From NCBI GenBank assembly GCA_021166775.1, contig JAJPEQ010000010.1, forward strand, positions 62,001 through 126,000: 64,000 nucleotides of DNA, read 5' to 3'. Position 1 is the first letter of the stretch. Each line of letters begins with the position of its first letter. The DNA comes from Comamonas sp. GTDB taxonomy: Bacteria; Pseudomonadota; Gammaproteobacteria; Burkholderiales; Burkholderiaceae_C. The notes under the pieces are model-generated. The model did no database searches, was not told where the DNA came from, and saw only the letters and a program-made list of their open reading frames with translations. Positions 18,813-29,271 of the stretch are shown in pieces. A program made the position numbers and the translations under genes.

Positions 18813-20012
18813 TTACGGCCGGGCGATATCCGGCGTTGCGCCGATCTTGTGGATGGCGAGGTCGGCGCCCAGGTACTCGTCCTCCTGACTCAGCCGCAGC
18901 CCGACGCTTCGGCGCAGCGTCCCGTAGATCACGAAGCCCCCCAGCACCGCCACCACGATGCCCAGCGCCGTGCCGAGGAGCTGGCTCACGAAGCTCACAC
19001 CCCCCAGGCCGCCGAGCGCCTGCTGCCCGAAGATGCCGCAGGCAATGCCGCCCCAGGTGCCGCACAGGCCGTGCAAGGGCCAGACGCCCAGCACGTCGTC
19101 GATCTTCCAGCGGTTCTGCGTGAGCGTGAACAGCCGCACGAAGAGCAGCCCGGCAACCGCACCGATCACCAGTGCCGCCAGCGGATGCACGATATCGGAG
19201 CTGGCGCAGATCGCCACCAGGCCGGCGAGCGCGCCGTTGTGCACGAAGCCCGGGTCATTCCTGCCCAGCAGGGTGGCCGCGAGCGTGCCGCCCACCATCG
19301 CCATGAGCGAGTTGATCGCCACCAGCCCGGTGATCCGGTTGAGCGACTGCGCGCTCATGACGTTGAAGCCGAACCAGCCCACGATCAGTATCCACGCGCC
19401 CAGCGCCAGAAAGGGGATGCTCGACGGCGGGTGCGCCTTCACGCCGCCGTCCCTGGCGTAATGTCCATGGCGCGCACCGAGCTGCAGCACGGCCATGAGG
19501 GCAATCCAGCCGCCCATCGCATGCACCACCACCGAGCCCGCAAAATCATGAAAGCCCGCGCCCAAGCGCGCCTGCAGCCACGCCTGCACACCGAAGGCGC
19601 CGTTCCACGCGATGCCCTCGAAGAAGGGATAGACCAGGCCCACGACGGCGAAGGTGGCCACGAGCTGCGGCGCAAAGCGCGCACGCTCCGCAATGCCGCC
19701 CGAGATGATGGCCGGCACCGCCGCGGCAAACGTCAGCAGGAAAAAGAAGCGCGTGACGTCGTAGCCGTTGTGCTGCGCCAGCACCTGCGCGCCGCTGAAG
19801 AAATGCTCGCCGTAGGCCACGCCATAGCCGATGAAGAAATAGGCCAGCGTGGAGACGGAAAAATCCACCAGGATTTTCACCAGCGCATTCACCTGGTTTT
19901 TCTGGCGCACCGTGCCCAGCTCCAGGAAGGCGAAACCGGCGTGCATCGCCAGGATGAGGATGGCGCCCAGCAGGATGAACAGGACATCCGAGGGGCTGTG
20001 CAAGGCTCGCAT
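18813..20012 (-). CDS. Second ammonium transporter (Amt family)
   Basis: A 399-residue Amt/Mep protein with eleven predicted membrane helices and no signal peptide. Conserved pore histidines occur in FAGSVVVHAMGGW and WPLHGLCGTWGG. It diverges strongly from the amtB at 16126-17517, so it is not a recent duplicate. The ATG at 20012 follows the stop of glnK2 by 13 bases; a longer frame would overlap glnK2. It forms a PII-Amt pair with that gene. The C-terminus keeps a cytosolic tail after the last helix. Confidence 0.92.
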   Translation of the reverse strand: MRALHSPSDVLFILLGAILILAMHAGFAFLELGTVRQKNQVNALVKILVDFSVSTLAYFFIGYGVAYGEHFFSGAQVLAQHNGYDVTRFFFLLTFAAAVPAIISGGIAERARFAPQLVATFAVVGLVYPFFEGIAWNGAFGVQAWLQARLGAGFHDFAGSVVVHAMGGWIALMAVLQLGARHGHYARDGGVKAHPPSSIPFLALGAWILIVGWFGFNVMSAQSLNRITGLVAINSLMAMVGGTLAATLLGRNDPGFVHNGALAGLVAICASSDIVHPLAALVIGAVAGLLFVRLFTLTQNRWKIDDVLGVWPLHGLCGTWGGIACGIFGQQALGGLGGVSFVSQLLGTALGIVVAVLGGFVIYGTLRRSVGLRLSQEDEYLGADLAIHKIGATPDIARP

Positions 20013-20025
20013 GACAGATCCTTGC

Positions 20026-20487
<462 letters not shown>

Positions 20488-20494
20488 TCACGCC

Positions 20495-22039
20495 ATGAGT
20501 CTCGCTTTGGTGCAAAGCCGCGCCCTGCTCGGCCTGCACGCACCCTCCGTGACGGTGGAAGTCCATCTGGCCAACGGTTTGCCCAGCTTCACGCTCGTGG
20601 GCCTGGCCGACGTGGAGGTGAAGGAAGCGCGCGAACGCGTGCGCGCGGCCCTCCTCAACAGCGGGCTGGAATTTCCGTCGAACAAGCGCATCACCGTCAA
20701 CCTGGCGCCCGCCGACCTGCCCAAGGATTCGGGGCGCTTCGACCTGCCGATCGCGCTCGGCCTGCTGGCCGCCAGCGGCCAGATCGATGCGGCGCGCATG
20801 GCGGGCTGGGAATTCGCCGGCGAACTTTCTCTTTCGGGCCGGCTGCGCCCGGTGCGCGGGGCGCTGGCCACGGCGCTGGCGCTGCGCACGCAGAGCGAGC
20901 AGGCGCGCATGGTGCTGCCCACCGAGAGCGCGTGCGAGGCCGCGCTGGTGCCCGATGCGTCCATCTACGCCGCCGAGCATCTGCTGGACGTGGCCGCGCA
21001 GTTCCTGCCGGCCGGCAGTGGCGGGATGGGCGACGCGGACACGGCCAGCGGCTGGCAGCGCGTGCAGCCCATGGCACCCGAAGCCGTCGCCGACGGCCCG
21101 GATCTGGCCGACGTGAAAGGCCAGGCCGCCGCCCGCCGAGCCCTGGAGATCGCCGCGGCCGGGGGGCACGGCCTGCTGCTCGTGGGCCCGCCCGGCTCGG
21201 GCAAATCGATGCTGGCGCAGCGCTTCGCGGGCATCCTGCCGCCCATGGCCATCGAAGAGGCGCTGGAGAGCGCGGCGATCGCCAGCCTCGCGGGGCGCTT
21301 CACACCCGGGCACTGGATGCAGCGCCCCACGGCCAGCCCGCACCACACCTGCAGCGCGGTGGCCCTGGTGGGCGGCGGCTCGCCGCCACGGCCGGGCGAG
21401 ATTTCCATCGCCCACCAGGGCGTGCTGTTTCTTGACGAATTCCCAGAGTTCGCGCGCAGCGCACTGGAGGCGCTGCGCGAGCCATTGGAAAGCGGCCAGA
21501 TCACCATCGCCCGTGCGGCGCAGCGCGCGGTGTTTCCCGCGCGCTTTCAGCTCGTCGCCGCGATGAATCCCTGCCCGTGCGGCTTTGCCGGTTCGCGCCA
21601 GCGCGCCTGCCGTTGCACGCCCGAGCAGATCGCGCGCTATCAAAGCAAGCTCTCGGGGCCCTTGCTCGACCGCATCGACCTGCATGTGGAGGTGCCGCAC
21701 CTGCCCGCCGAGGAACTGCTGGGCACCGCGCCGGGCGAGCCGAGTGCCGCCGTGCGTGCGCGTGTGGCGGCCGCGCATGAGCGGGCCATCGCGCGTCAGG
21801 GCATGCCCAATCAGGCGCTCGCCGGGCAGGCGCTGCAGGCCATGGCACAGCTGGACGATGCTGCGGGCCGCTTCCTGCAAACCGCCGCGGCGCGCCTGGC
21901 CTGGTCGGCGCGCGCCACGCATCGCGCGCTCAGGGTGGCACGCACCATCGCCGATCTGGCGGGCTCGCAGCACATCACCGTCGCGCACGTGGGCGAGGCG
22001 ATCCAGTACCGGCGGGTGCTGCAGCCAGCGCAGGCCTGA
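20495..22039 (+). CDS. comM: YifB/ComM-family Mg-chelatase-like AAA+ ATPase
   Basis: A hexameric branch-migration helicase that aids integration of transforming DNA. 514 residues, standard length. N-terminal Lon-like ChlI domain (residues about 1-170, with VGLADVEVKEARERVRAAL); central AAA+ core with Walker A GPPGSGKS, the LFLDEFPEF Walker B, and CPCG/ACRC cysteine motifs near residues 360-375; C-terminal lid with RAIRVARTIADL-like sequence. The ATG at 20495 is the family-typical MSLALVQSRALLG. Longer in-frame starts run through glnK2. Divergent from the glnK2 operon. Confidence 0.94.
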   Translation: MSLALVQSRALLGLHAPSVTVEVHLANGLPSFTLVGLADVEVKEARERVRAALLNSGLEFPSNKRITVNLAPADLPKDSGRFDLPIALGLLAASGQIDAARMAGWEFAGELSLSGRLRPVRGALATALALRTQSEQARMVLPTESACEAALVPDASIYAAEHLLDVAAQFLPAGSGGMGDADTASGWQRVQPMAPEAVADGPDLADVKGQAAARRALEIAAAGGHGLLLVGPPGSGKSMLAQRFAGILPPMAIEEALESAAIASLAGRFTPGHWMQRPTASPHHTCSAVALVGGGSPPRPGEISIAHQGVLFLDEFPEFARSALEALREPLESGQITIARAAQRAVFPARFQLVAAMNPCPCGFAGSRQRACRCTPEQIARYQSKLSGPLLDRIDLHVEVPHLPAEELLGTAPGEPSAAVRARVAAAHERAIARQGMPNQALAGQALQAMAQLDDAAGRFLQTAAARLAWSARATHRALRVARTIADLAGSQHITVAHVGEAIQYRRVLQPAQA

Positions 22040-22067
22040 CGGGAGGGGCGAAACGCACCGCCCACCC

Positions 22068-22096
22068 TTGCATTCCATCTCGATTGAGACTATATT
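22068..22096 (+). promoter_or_regulatory. Sigma-70-type promoter of the RES/Xre pair
   Basis: A -35 element TTGCAT (22068-22073) and a -10 element TATATT (22091-22096) are separated by exactly 17 bases. The -10 box lies inside the palindrome described at 22083-22106. The antitoxin ATG is at 22118. Confidence 0.65.
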
Positions 22097-22106
22097 AAAT
22101 CTCAAT
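22083..22106. promoter_or_regulatory. Probable autoregulatory operator of the toxin-antitoxin operon
   Basis: Inverted repeat ATTGAGA (22083-22089) and TCTCAAT (22100-22106) around a ten-base spacer that contains the -10 box. Placement over the promoter of an Xre-type antitoxin gene suggests repression by the antitoxin or its complex. Confidence 0.65.
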
Positions 22107-22117
22107 TGGAGACCCTC

Positions 22118-22612
22118 ATGTCCGCTTCCGCGTCCGCTCCCCCCGTCGTCCGTGATCGCAGCGCCGGTGACGCACCGCAGCGGCCCGCGCACGCCCAGGT
22201 GTTCCAGCTCTCGGCCATCGAGCGCGCGCGCATGGTCAAGCAGGGTGTGCCCGCGCGCGCCGTGCAGGAGCTGAGCGCGGCCATGGGCCTGCCGCGCGAG
22301 CAGTTCATGCGTGCCGCGGGCCTGGCACGCTCCACGGTGGAGCGCAAGATCGCCGCGCGCGGCATGCTTTCCGAATCCGAAAGCGAAAAGCTCGTCGGCA
22401 TCTCGCGCCTGATCGGCCAGGTGCAGGCCATGGTGCAGGCCTCGGGCGAAACGGCGCAGGAGTTCAGCGCGCCGCGCTGGTTCGCCGCCTGGATCGCTCA
22501 GCCGGTGGCGGCGCTCGGCGGCCTGTGCCCGCAGGAGCTGCTCGATACCGCCGACGGCCGCGAGGCGCTGGGCAATCTGCTCACGCAGATGCAGTTCGGC
22601 GTCTATGCCTGA
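22118..22612 (+). CDS. Antitoxin, Xre/MbcA/ParS toxin-binding domain
   Basis: A 164-residue protein with an Xre-like helix-turn-helix region (PARAVQELSAAMGLPREQFMRAAGLARSTVERKI, about residues 50-85). The C-terminal DUF2384 toxin-binding domain contains WFAAWIAQPVAALGGLCPQELLDTADGREALGNLL. This is the classic antitoxin of RES-Xre modules. The ATG at 22118 has a GGAG Shine-Dalgarno at 22108-22111; a TTG four codons earlier is rejected. It overlaps the toxin gene by eight bases. Confidence 0.92.
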   Translation: MSASASAPPVVRDRSAGDAPQRPAHAQVFQLSAIERARMVKQGVPARAVQELSAAMGLPREQFMRAAGLARSTVERKIAARGMLSESESEKLVGISRLIGQVQAMVQASGETAQEFSAPRWFAAWIAQPVAALGGLCPQELLDTADGREALGNLLTQMQFGVYA

Positions 22613-23105
22613 GGCGCCCGCCCTCGCCTTCTGGCGCATCGCCAGCGACACGCCCGAATACACCGCCGACGACCTGAGCGGCGCCGGCGCCGAGCGCAGC
22701 GGCGGCCGCTGGAACGCGCGCGGCCAGCCACTGGTCTACGCCAGCAGCACGCGCGCGCTCGCCTGCCTGGAAATCGTGGTGCACCTGGGCGGCGGCGTGG
22801 CGCTGCCGCTCAACCGCTACCTGGTACGCATAGCCGTGCCCGCCGAGCTCTGGAGCGCGCGTACCGTGTTCGATGCCGGGCAGCACATCGGCTGGGACGC
22901 GCTGCCCCCCGGGCGCATCAGCATCGCCTGGGGCATGGCCTGGGCGCAGCGGGGCGCGAGCTGCCTGGCCGAGGTGCCCTCGGTCATCGTGCCCGAGGAG
23001 AGCAACCTGCTCATCAACCCGCGCCACCCCGATGCCCGCCGGGTCAAGGCCGCCAAGCTGCGCCGCTGGCTCTATGACGCGCGTACCATGGCCCGCGCAC
23101 CATGA
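22605..23105 (+). CDS. RES-domain toxin (NAD-degrading family)
   Basis: A 166-residue RES protein. The motifs AFWRIASDTPEYTADDLSGAGAERSGGRWN, PLVYASSTRALACLEIVVHL and SVIVPEESNLLINPRHP give the conserved Arg, Glu and Ser of the RES fold. Characterised RES toxins break down NAD+, or ADP-ribosylate a target, and arrest growth. The frame overlaps the antitoxin by eight bases, so translation is coupled. No disrupting mutation is visible, so the module looks intact. Confidence 0.92.
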   Translation: MPEAPALAFWRIASDTPEYTADDLSGAGAERSGGRWNARGQPLVYASSTRALACLEIVVHLGGGVALPLNRYLVRIAVPAELWSARTVFDAGQHIGWDALPPGRISIAWGMAWAQRGASCLAEVPSVIVPEESNLLINPRHPDARRVKAAKLRRWLYDARTMARAP

Positions 23106-23147
23106 TGATCCTCGACGTCCTGAGCCCCGCCCCGCACTGATCGGCGC

Positions 23148-23547
23148 CACGCCCGAGCCGTGCGCCCTCGCGCGCCAGTGGCAGCGCCGCGCCGAACTGA
23201 ACATGACGGAGCACATCCACAACGCCTACCACTGGGCCGAGGGCCTGGCGCGCTTCACCGGCCGCATTCCCGTGGCGCCCGGGGCCGCCGCAAGTCTCAA
23301 GCGCGTGGCGCAGGATCGCCTCGCCTGGCTCGACACGATGCTGGGCGAGGGCCCGTGGCTCACCGGCTAGCGCTTCACGCTGGCCGACATCTGTCTCTGC
23401 GTGTGGCGGGACTTCGGTGCCTCGGTGGGCCAGCCCCTCGACCGCGCGCTGGCACGCGTCACGCCGTGGTTCGACCGCGTGGCCGCTCGGCCTTCGGCGC
23501 AGGCCAGTTTGCATCCGGCCTGCAAGCCGGGCGGCGTGCGCGGCTGA
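23148..23547 (+). pseudogene. Glutathione S-transferase C-terminal remnant
   Basis: One frame carries ALARQWQRRAELNMTEHIHNAYHWAEGL, then LDTMLGEGPWLTG, a TAG stop at 23368-23370, and then RFTLADICLCVWRDFGASVG in the same frame down to a TGA at 23545-23547. This is the alpha-helical C-terminal domain of a glutathione S-transferase, interrupted exactly where the family has its (G)xRFTxAD motif. The N-terminal thioredoxin-like domain is missing. No start codon or ribosome site of its own is evident. Confidence 0.75.
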
Positions 23548-23655
23548 GGCGGCAAGCCGACCCCGTGGCACCCTCGCCGGGCGCCACGGCATGGCCAATG
23601 CCTGCGGCCAGCATCCGGCCCTCGGGCACGCGCCGCATCACACCCGCGACTTGCG

Positions 23656-25196
<1,541 letters not shown>

Positions 25197-25200
<4 letters not shown>

Positions 25201-27101
25201 GGCGCGGCCCTTTTTGCTCTTGAGATCAGAGCTGCCAGCGCCCGTCCGTATTGGTCTACACCGGAAATTCCCTGTGGAAACAGCAGAATCAAAACGAGCA
25301 CGATGGCGCCCAGCAGCGCGCGCCAATAGTCGGTAGCGAGCGCCACGCTGTCGTGCAACCAGGTGAAGGCCGCCGCGCCCACCACCGGCCCGGCGAGCGC
25401 ATGCACGCCGCCGAGCAGCACCATGACGAGCGCATCGACCGAGGCGCCAACCGACAGCGCATCGGGCGCCACGCCGCCCTTGGAAAATGCGAACAGCGCG
25501 CCCGCCAGCCCCGCGACCAGCCCCGCCACGGTGAACGCCAGCCACTGCACGCCGCGCACCGGCAGCCCCACGGCCTCGGCACGCGCGCCCGAGTCGCGCG
25601 CCGCGCGCAGTGCCCAGCCGAAGGGCGCGTGCAGCAGTCGCCGCAGCAAAAACACCCCCAGGCTGCTGAGCAGCAGCACCAGCCAGTAAAAGCGCGCGCC
25701 CTGCTGCAGCCACACGGGCGGCCAGACGCCCGTGAGGCCGTTGCTGCCCCCGGTGAAGCCATCCCACTGGTAGGCAACGGCCCAGGTGATCTGCGCGAAC
25801 GCGAGCGTGAGCATGGCCAGATAAATGCCCGTCAGGCGCATGCAGAACCAGCCGTAGATGAGCGCCCCCGCCGCAGCAACCAGCGGCGCCAGCGCCAGCG
25901 CCGCCGCGAACGACCAGCCGGCCGCATGCGTCAACAGCGCCGCGCCATACGCGCCCAGGCCGAAGTAGGCCGCGTGGCCAAACGAGTGCAGACCGCCAGG
26001 GCCGACGATGGCCGCGAGGCTGGCGGCAAACAGCGCGGCGATCGCGATGTCGGTCAGCAGCACCAGCGCGTAGCTGCGCACGCCCAGCACCCAGGGCAGC
26101 AGCGCCAGCAGCGCCAGCAGCAGCGCCCAGCCAATGGCCGCGCCCCGCCCGCCGCGCGGGCGCCACGGCGGCGGGGCCTCGCCACGCACCGCCACGGGTG
26201 CGCGCCCCATCAGGCCCCAGGGGCGCCAGACCAGCACCAGCGCCATCACGAGGAATTCCGCCACCAGCGTGAGCTGCGGAAAGGCCACGGTCAGCGGTCC
26301 GATCTGCACCACGCCAAGCCAGATGCATACCGCCTTGAGCTCGGCGATCAGGAGCGCCGCGATGAAGGCCCCCGCCAGCGACCCCATGCCGCCCACGACC
26401 ACGATGACGAAGGCCGAGGCCACCATGGGCAGATCGAGTTCCAGATTCGCCGGCTCGCGCGGCAGCTGCAGCGCCCCCGCCAGCCCGGCCAGCAGCGCGC
26501 CGAGTGCGAACACGGCCGTGAACAGCCACGCCTGGCGCACGCCCAGCGCGCCAAGCATCTCGCGGTCCTGCGTGGCCGCGCGCACCAGCGTGCCCCAGCG
26601 CGTGCGCCGCAGCGCCAGCGTGAGCAGCGCGAGCACGAGCGGCCCCACCGCGATCAGCAGCAGGTCATACGTGGGAAAGCGCCGGCCCAGGATCTGCACC
26701 GCGCCCGCCAGCCCCGGCGCGCGCGGCCCGAGCAGGTCCTGCGCACCCCAGAGCCACAGCGCCGCATCGCGCAGGATGAGCACCAGCGCAAAGGTGGCGA
26801 GCAGCTGCAGCAGCTCGGGCGCGTGGTAGATGCGCCTGAGCAGCAGGATTTCGATGGCCGCGCCCAGCAGCCCCACGGCGAGCGGCGCCAGCGCCAGCGC
26901 GGGCCAGAAGCCGATCGCGCCCGCCAGGTGCCCAACGCAGGAATACGCGACATACAGCCCGAGCACATAGAGCGAGCCATGCGCGAAATTGACGATGCGC
27001 GTGACGCCGAAGACCAGCGACAGGCCGACGGCGACGAGAAACAGCGTCGAGCCGCTCGCCAGGCCGTTGAGCAGCTGAACGAGCAGGCCCGAGAAATCCA
27101 T
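25197..27101 (-). CDS. LivH-LivM fusion: dual permease of the same ABC transporter
   Basis: A 634-residue membrane protein. The first half (about 1-300) is LivH-like, with the N-terminal LLNGLASGSTLFLVAVGLSLVFGVTRIVNFAHGSLY and the GGMGSLAGAFIAALLI loop. The second half (about 320-634) is LivM-like, with GPGGLHSFGHAAYFGLGAYGAALLTHAAG and LTGIYLAMLTLAFAQITWAV. Together about 16-18 hydrophobic segments. They are joined by a basic, proline-rich stretch (RGEAPPPWRPRGGRG). It overlaps livGF by four bases and follows the binding protein by 12 bases. The last 20 residues may also derive from a repeat copy. Confidence 0.93.
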
Positions 27102-27113
27102 GAGGCGCGCGGC

Positions 27114-28310
27114 CTAAGGCGTGGCGGGGCGCAGCTGCTTGACCTCGGCGTCCGAGGGCTGGTATTTGGCGCCGTCCTCATAGCGGAAGTCCACCATGAT
27201 GCCCTTGCCGTCCTTCACCGCCGTCGTGCCCACGTAGGCGCCCATGGTCGACTGGTGATCCTGCGCGCGATAGGTGATGGGACCGAAGGGCGTGTCCAGC
27301 GTCAGGCCGGTGAAGGCGGCGATGAGTTTTTCGGTCTCGCTGCTGCCGGCCTTCTTCAGGCCCGCCGCGATCGACAAAATCGCGTTGTAACCCACGACCG
27401 AGCCGGCACGCGGATAGTCCTTGAAGCGCGTCTGATAGGCCTTGAGAAAGGCATCGTGCTCGGGCGTGTGGATTGCATACCAGGGGTAGCCGGTGACGAT
27501 CCAGCCCGTGGGCGCCTCGGCCTTGAGCGGGTCGAGGTAATCGGGCTCGCCGGTGAGCAGGCTCACCACCTTGCGGCCTTCAAACAGCCCGCGGGTGTTG
27601 CCCTCGCGCACGAACTTGGCCAGATCGGTGGCAAAGAGCACGTTGAAGATCGCGTCCGGCTTGGCGTCCGCCAGCGCCTGCACCACGCTGCCCGCGTCCA
27701 CCTTGCCCAGCGGCGTCGCCTGCTCGGCCACGAACTCCACGTCCGGCTGCGCGGCCTTCAAAAGCTGCTTGAACGTGGCCACGGCCGACTGGCCGTATTC
27801 ATAGTTGGGGTAGACGATGGCCCAGCGCTTCTTGTTCAGCCTGGCCGCCTCGGGCACCAGCATGGCCACCTGCATGTAGGTCGAGGGCCGCAGGCGGAAG
27901 GTGTAGTGGTTGCCCTGCTGCCAGACGATCTTGTCCGTGAGCGGCTCGCTCGCCAGGTAGAAGCGCTTCTTCTGCTGCGCGAAGTCCGCCAGCGCGAGAC
28001 CCAGGTGCGAAAGGAAACCACCCGTGAGCACATCCACCTTCTCGCGGGAAATCAGCTCCTCGGCCGCGCGCACCGTCTCGCCCGGGTTGGCGTTGTCGTC
28101 GCGCGTGACGAGCACCAGCGTCTTGCCGTTGATGCCGCCTTGGGCGTTGACTTGCTCGACCGCCAGCTCCATGCCCTTCTTGTAGGGCTCCAGGAAGGCC
28201 GGCTGCGCCTTGTAGCTGTTGATTTCACCGATGGTGTAGCGACCTTCGGCCTTCGCGGCGGTACTTGCCAGCGCGCAAAACGCCACCGCCAGAGCCAACC
28301 ATTTGGTCAT
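27114..28310 (-). CDS. ABC transporter substrate-binding protein (LivJ/LivK type)
   Basis: A 398-residue periplasmic binding protein with a signal peptide (MTKWLALAVAFCALASTAAKA) and a Peripla_BP_6 fold: YKKGMELAVEQVNAQGGINGKTL near the N-terminus, and KRWAIVYPNYEYGQSAVATFKQLLKAA as the interdomain region. It supplies the fused permease and ATPase downstream. Sequence alone does not distinguish leucine-type amino acids from urea, amides or aromatic acids. First gene of the operon; the promoter should lie in the 184-base spacer shared with divergent fpr. Confidence 0.93.
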   Translation of the reverse strand: MTKWLALAVAFCALASTAAKAEGRYTIGEINSYKAQPAFLEPYKKGMELAVEQVNAQGGINGKTLVLVTRDDNANPGETVRAAEELISREKVDVLTGGFLSHLGLALADFAQQKKRFYLASEPLTDKIVWQQGNHYTFRLRPSTYMQVAMLVPEAARLNKKRWAIVYPNYEYGQSAVATFKQLLKAAQPDVEFVAEQATPLGKVDAGSVVQALADAKPDAIFNVLFATDLAKFVREGNTRGLFEGRKVVSLLTGEPDYLDPLKAEAPTGWIVTGYPWYAIHTPEHDAFLKAYQTRFKDYPRAGSVVGYNAILSIAAGLKKAGSSETEKLIAAFTGLTLDTPFGPITYRAQDHQSTMGAYVGTTAVKDGKGIMVDFRYEDGAKYQPSDAEVKQLRPATP

Positions 28311-28494
28311 ATCCCCTCCGGGTCAGAGAAACTGCGGGAGAGGTAATGTAGCGCCGTCGCGGTAACCGCCCCGGTTTGAACGACAATCCGGGTTTTCCCG
28401 AATCAGTTCAGACGGGTGACTGGCGCCGCCGTGGCGCCTTGGCATGTGGCGATCGCGCCGCCGCCGCAACCGGCTGGCACACCCGCAAGACACC

Positions 28495-29262
28495 ATGTTT
28501 TTTGAAGAGCGCGTCCTCTCCGTTCACCACTGGACCGAGCGGCTGTTTTCCTTCACCACCACCCGCGACCCGTCGTTTCGCTTCTCCAACGGCCACTTCA
28601 GCCTGATCGGCCTGAAGGTGGACGGCAAGCCGCTGCTGCGCGCCTACAGCGTGGTCAGCCCCAATTGGGAAGATCACCTGGAGTTTCTCTCCATCAAGGT
28701 GCCGCACGGGCCGCTGACCTCGCGCCTGCAGCACATCCAGGTGGGCGACACCATCCTCGTGGCCAAGAAGCCCACGGGCACGCTGGTGACCGACTACCTG
28801 CTGCCGGGCAAACGCCTGTACCTGCTCGCGACCGGCACGGGCATCGCGCCCTTCATGGCGATCGCGCGCGACCCCGACACCTACGAGCGCTTCGAGCAGG
28901 TCATCCTGGTGCATGGCGTGCGCCAGAAGGCCGAACTCGCCTACCACGACTATCTCACGCAAGAGCTGCCGCAGCACGAAATTCTGGGTGAGCTCGTTCG
29001 CGGCAAGCTGCGCTACTACCCGACCGTGACGCGCGAACCTTTCGTGCACCAGGGCCGCATCAACACCTTGATCGAAAGCGGCCAGCTCGCCCGGGACCTC
29101 GGCCTGCCGCCGCTGGACCCCGTGAACGACCGCGTGATGCTCTGCGGCAGCCCCGAGATGCTGGCCACGCTCAAGGCGCTGCTGGCCAGGCGCGACTTCG
29201 AGGAAGGCAGCACCACGCGCCCCGGCGACTTCGTGATCGAGCGCGCCTTCGTCGAAAAATAG
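28495..29262 (+). CDS. fpr: Ferredoxin-NADP+ reductase
   Basis: A 255-residue FAD enzyme moving electrons between NADPH and ferredoxin or flavodoxin. The FAD-binding RAYSVVSP (about residues 47-54), the NADP-binding TGTGIAPFMAI (about 114-124), and CGSPEM near the C-terminus are present. The ATG at 28495 gives the family N-terminus FFEERVLSVHHWTERLFSFTTTR. An in-frame ATG at 28444 adds an arginine-rich stretch that does not look like the family. prmB follows after nine bases. Confidence 0.93.
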   Translation: MFFEERVLSVHHWTERLFSFTTTRDPSFRFSNGHFSLIGLKVDGKPLLRAYSVVSPNWEDHLEFLSIKVPHGPLTSRLQHIQVGDTILVAKKPTGTLVTDYLLPGKRLYLLATGTGIAPFMAIARDPDTYERFEQVILVHGVRQKAELAYHDYLTQELPQHEILGELVRGKLRYYPTVTREPFVHQGRINTLIESGQLARDLGLPPLDPVNDRVMLCGSPEMLATLKALLARRDFEEGSTTRPGDFVIERAFVEK

Positions 29263-29271
29263 GCACGCCGC

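Noticed and set aside
25251-28346. Very long open reading frame (about 1030 codons) opposite the liv genes
   Set aside because: It is antisense to three clearly conserved transporter genes, has arginine/glutamine-rich composition typical of reverse frames in high-G+C DNA, and shows no domain.
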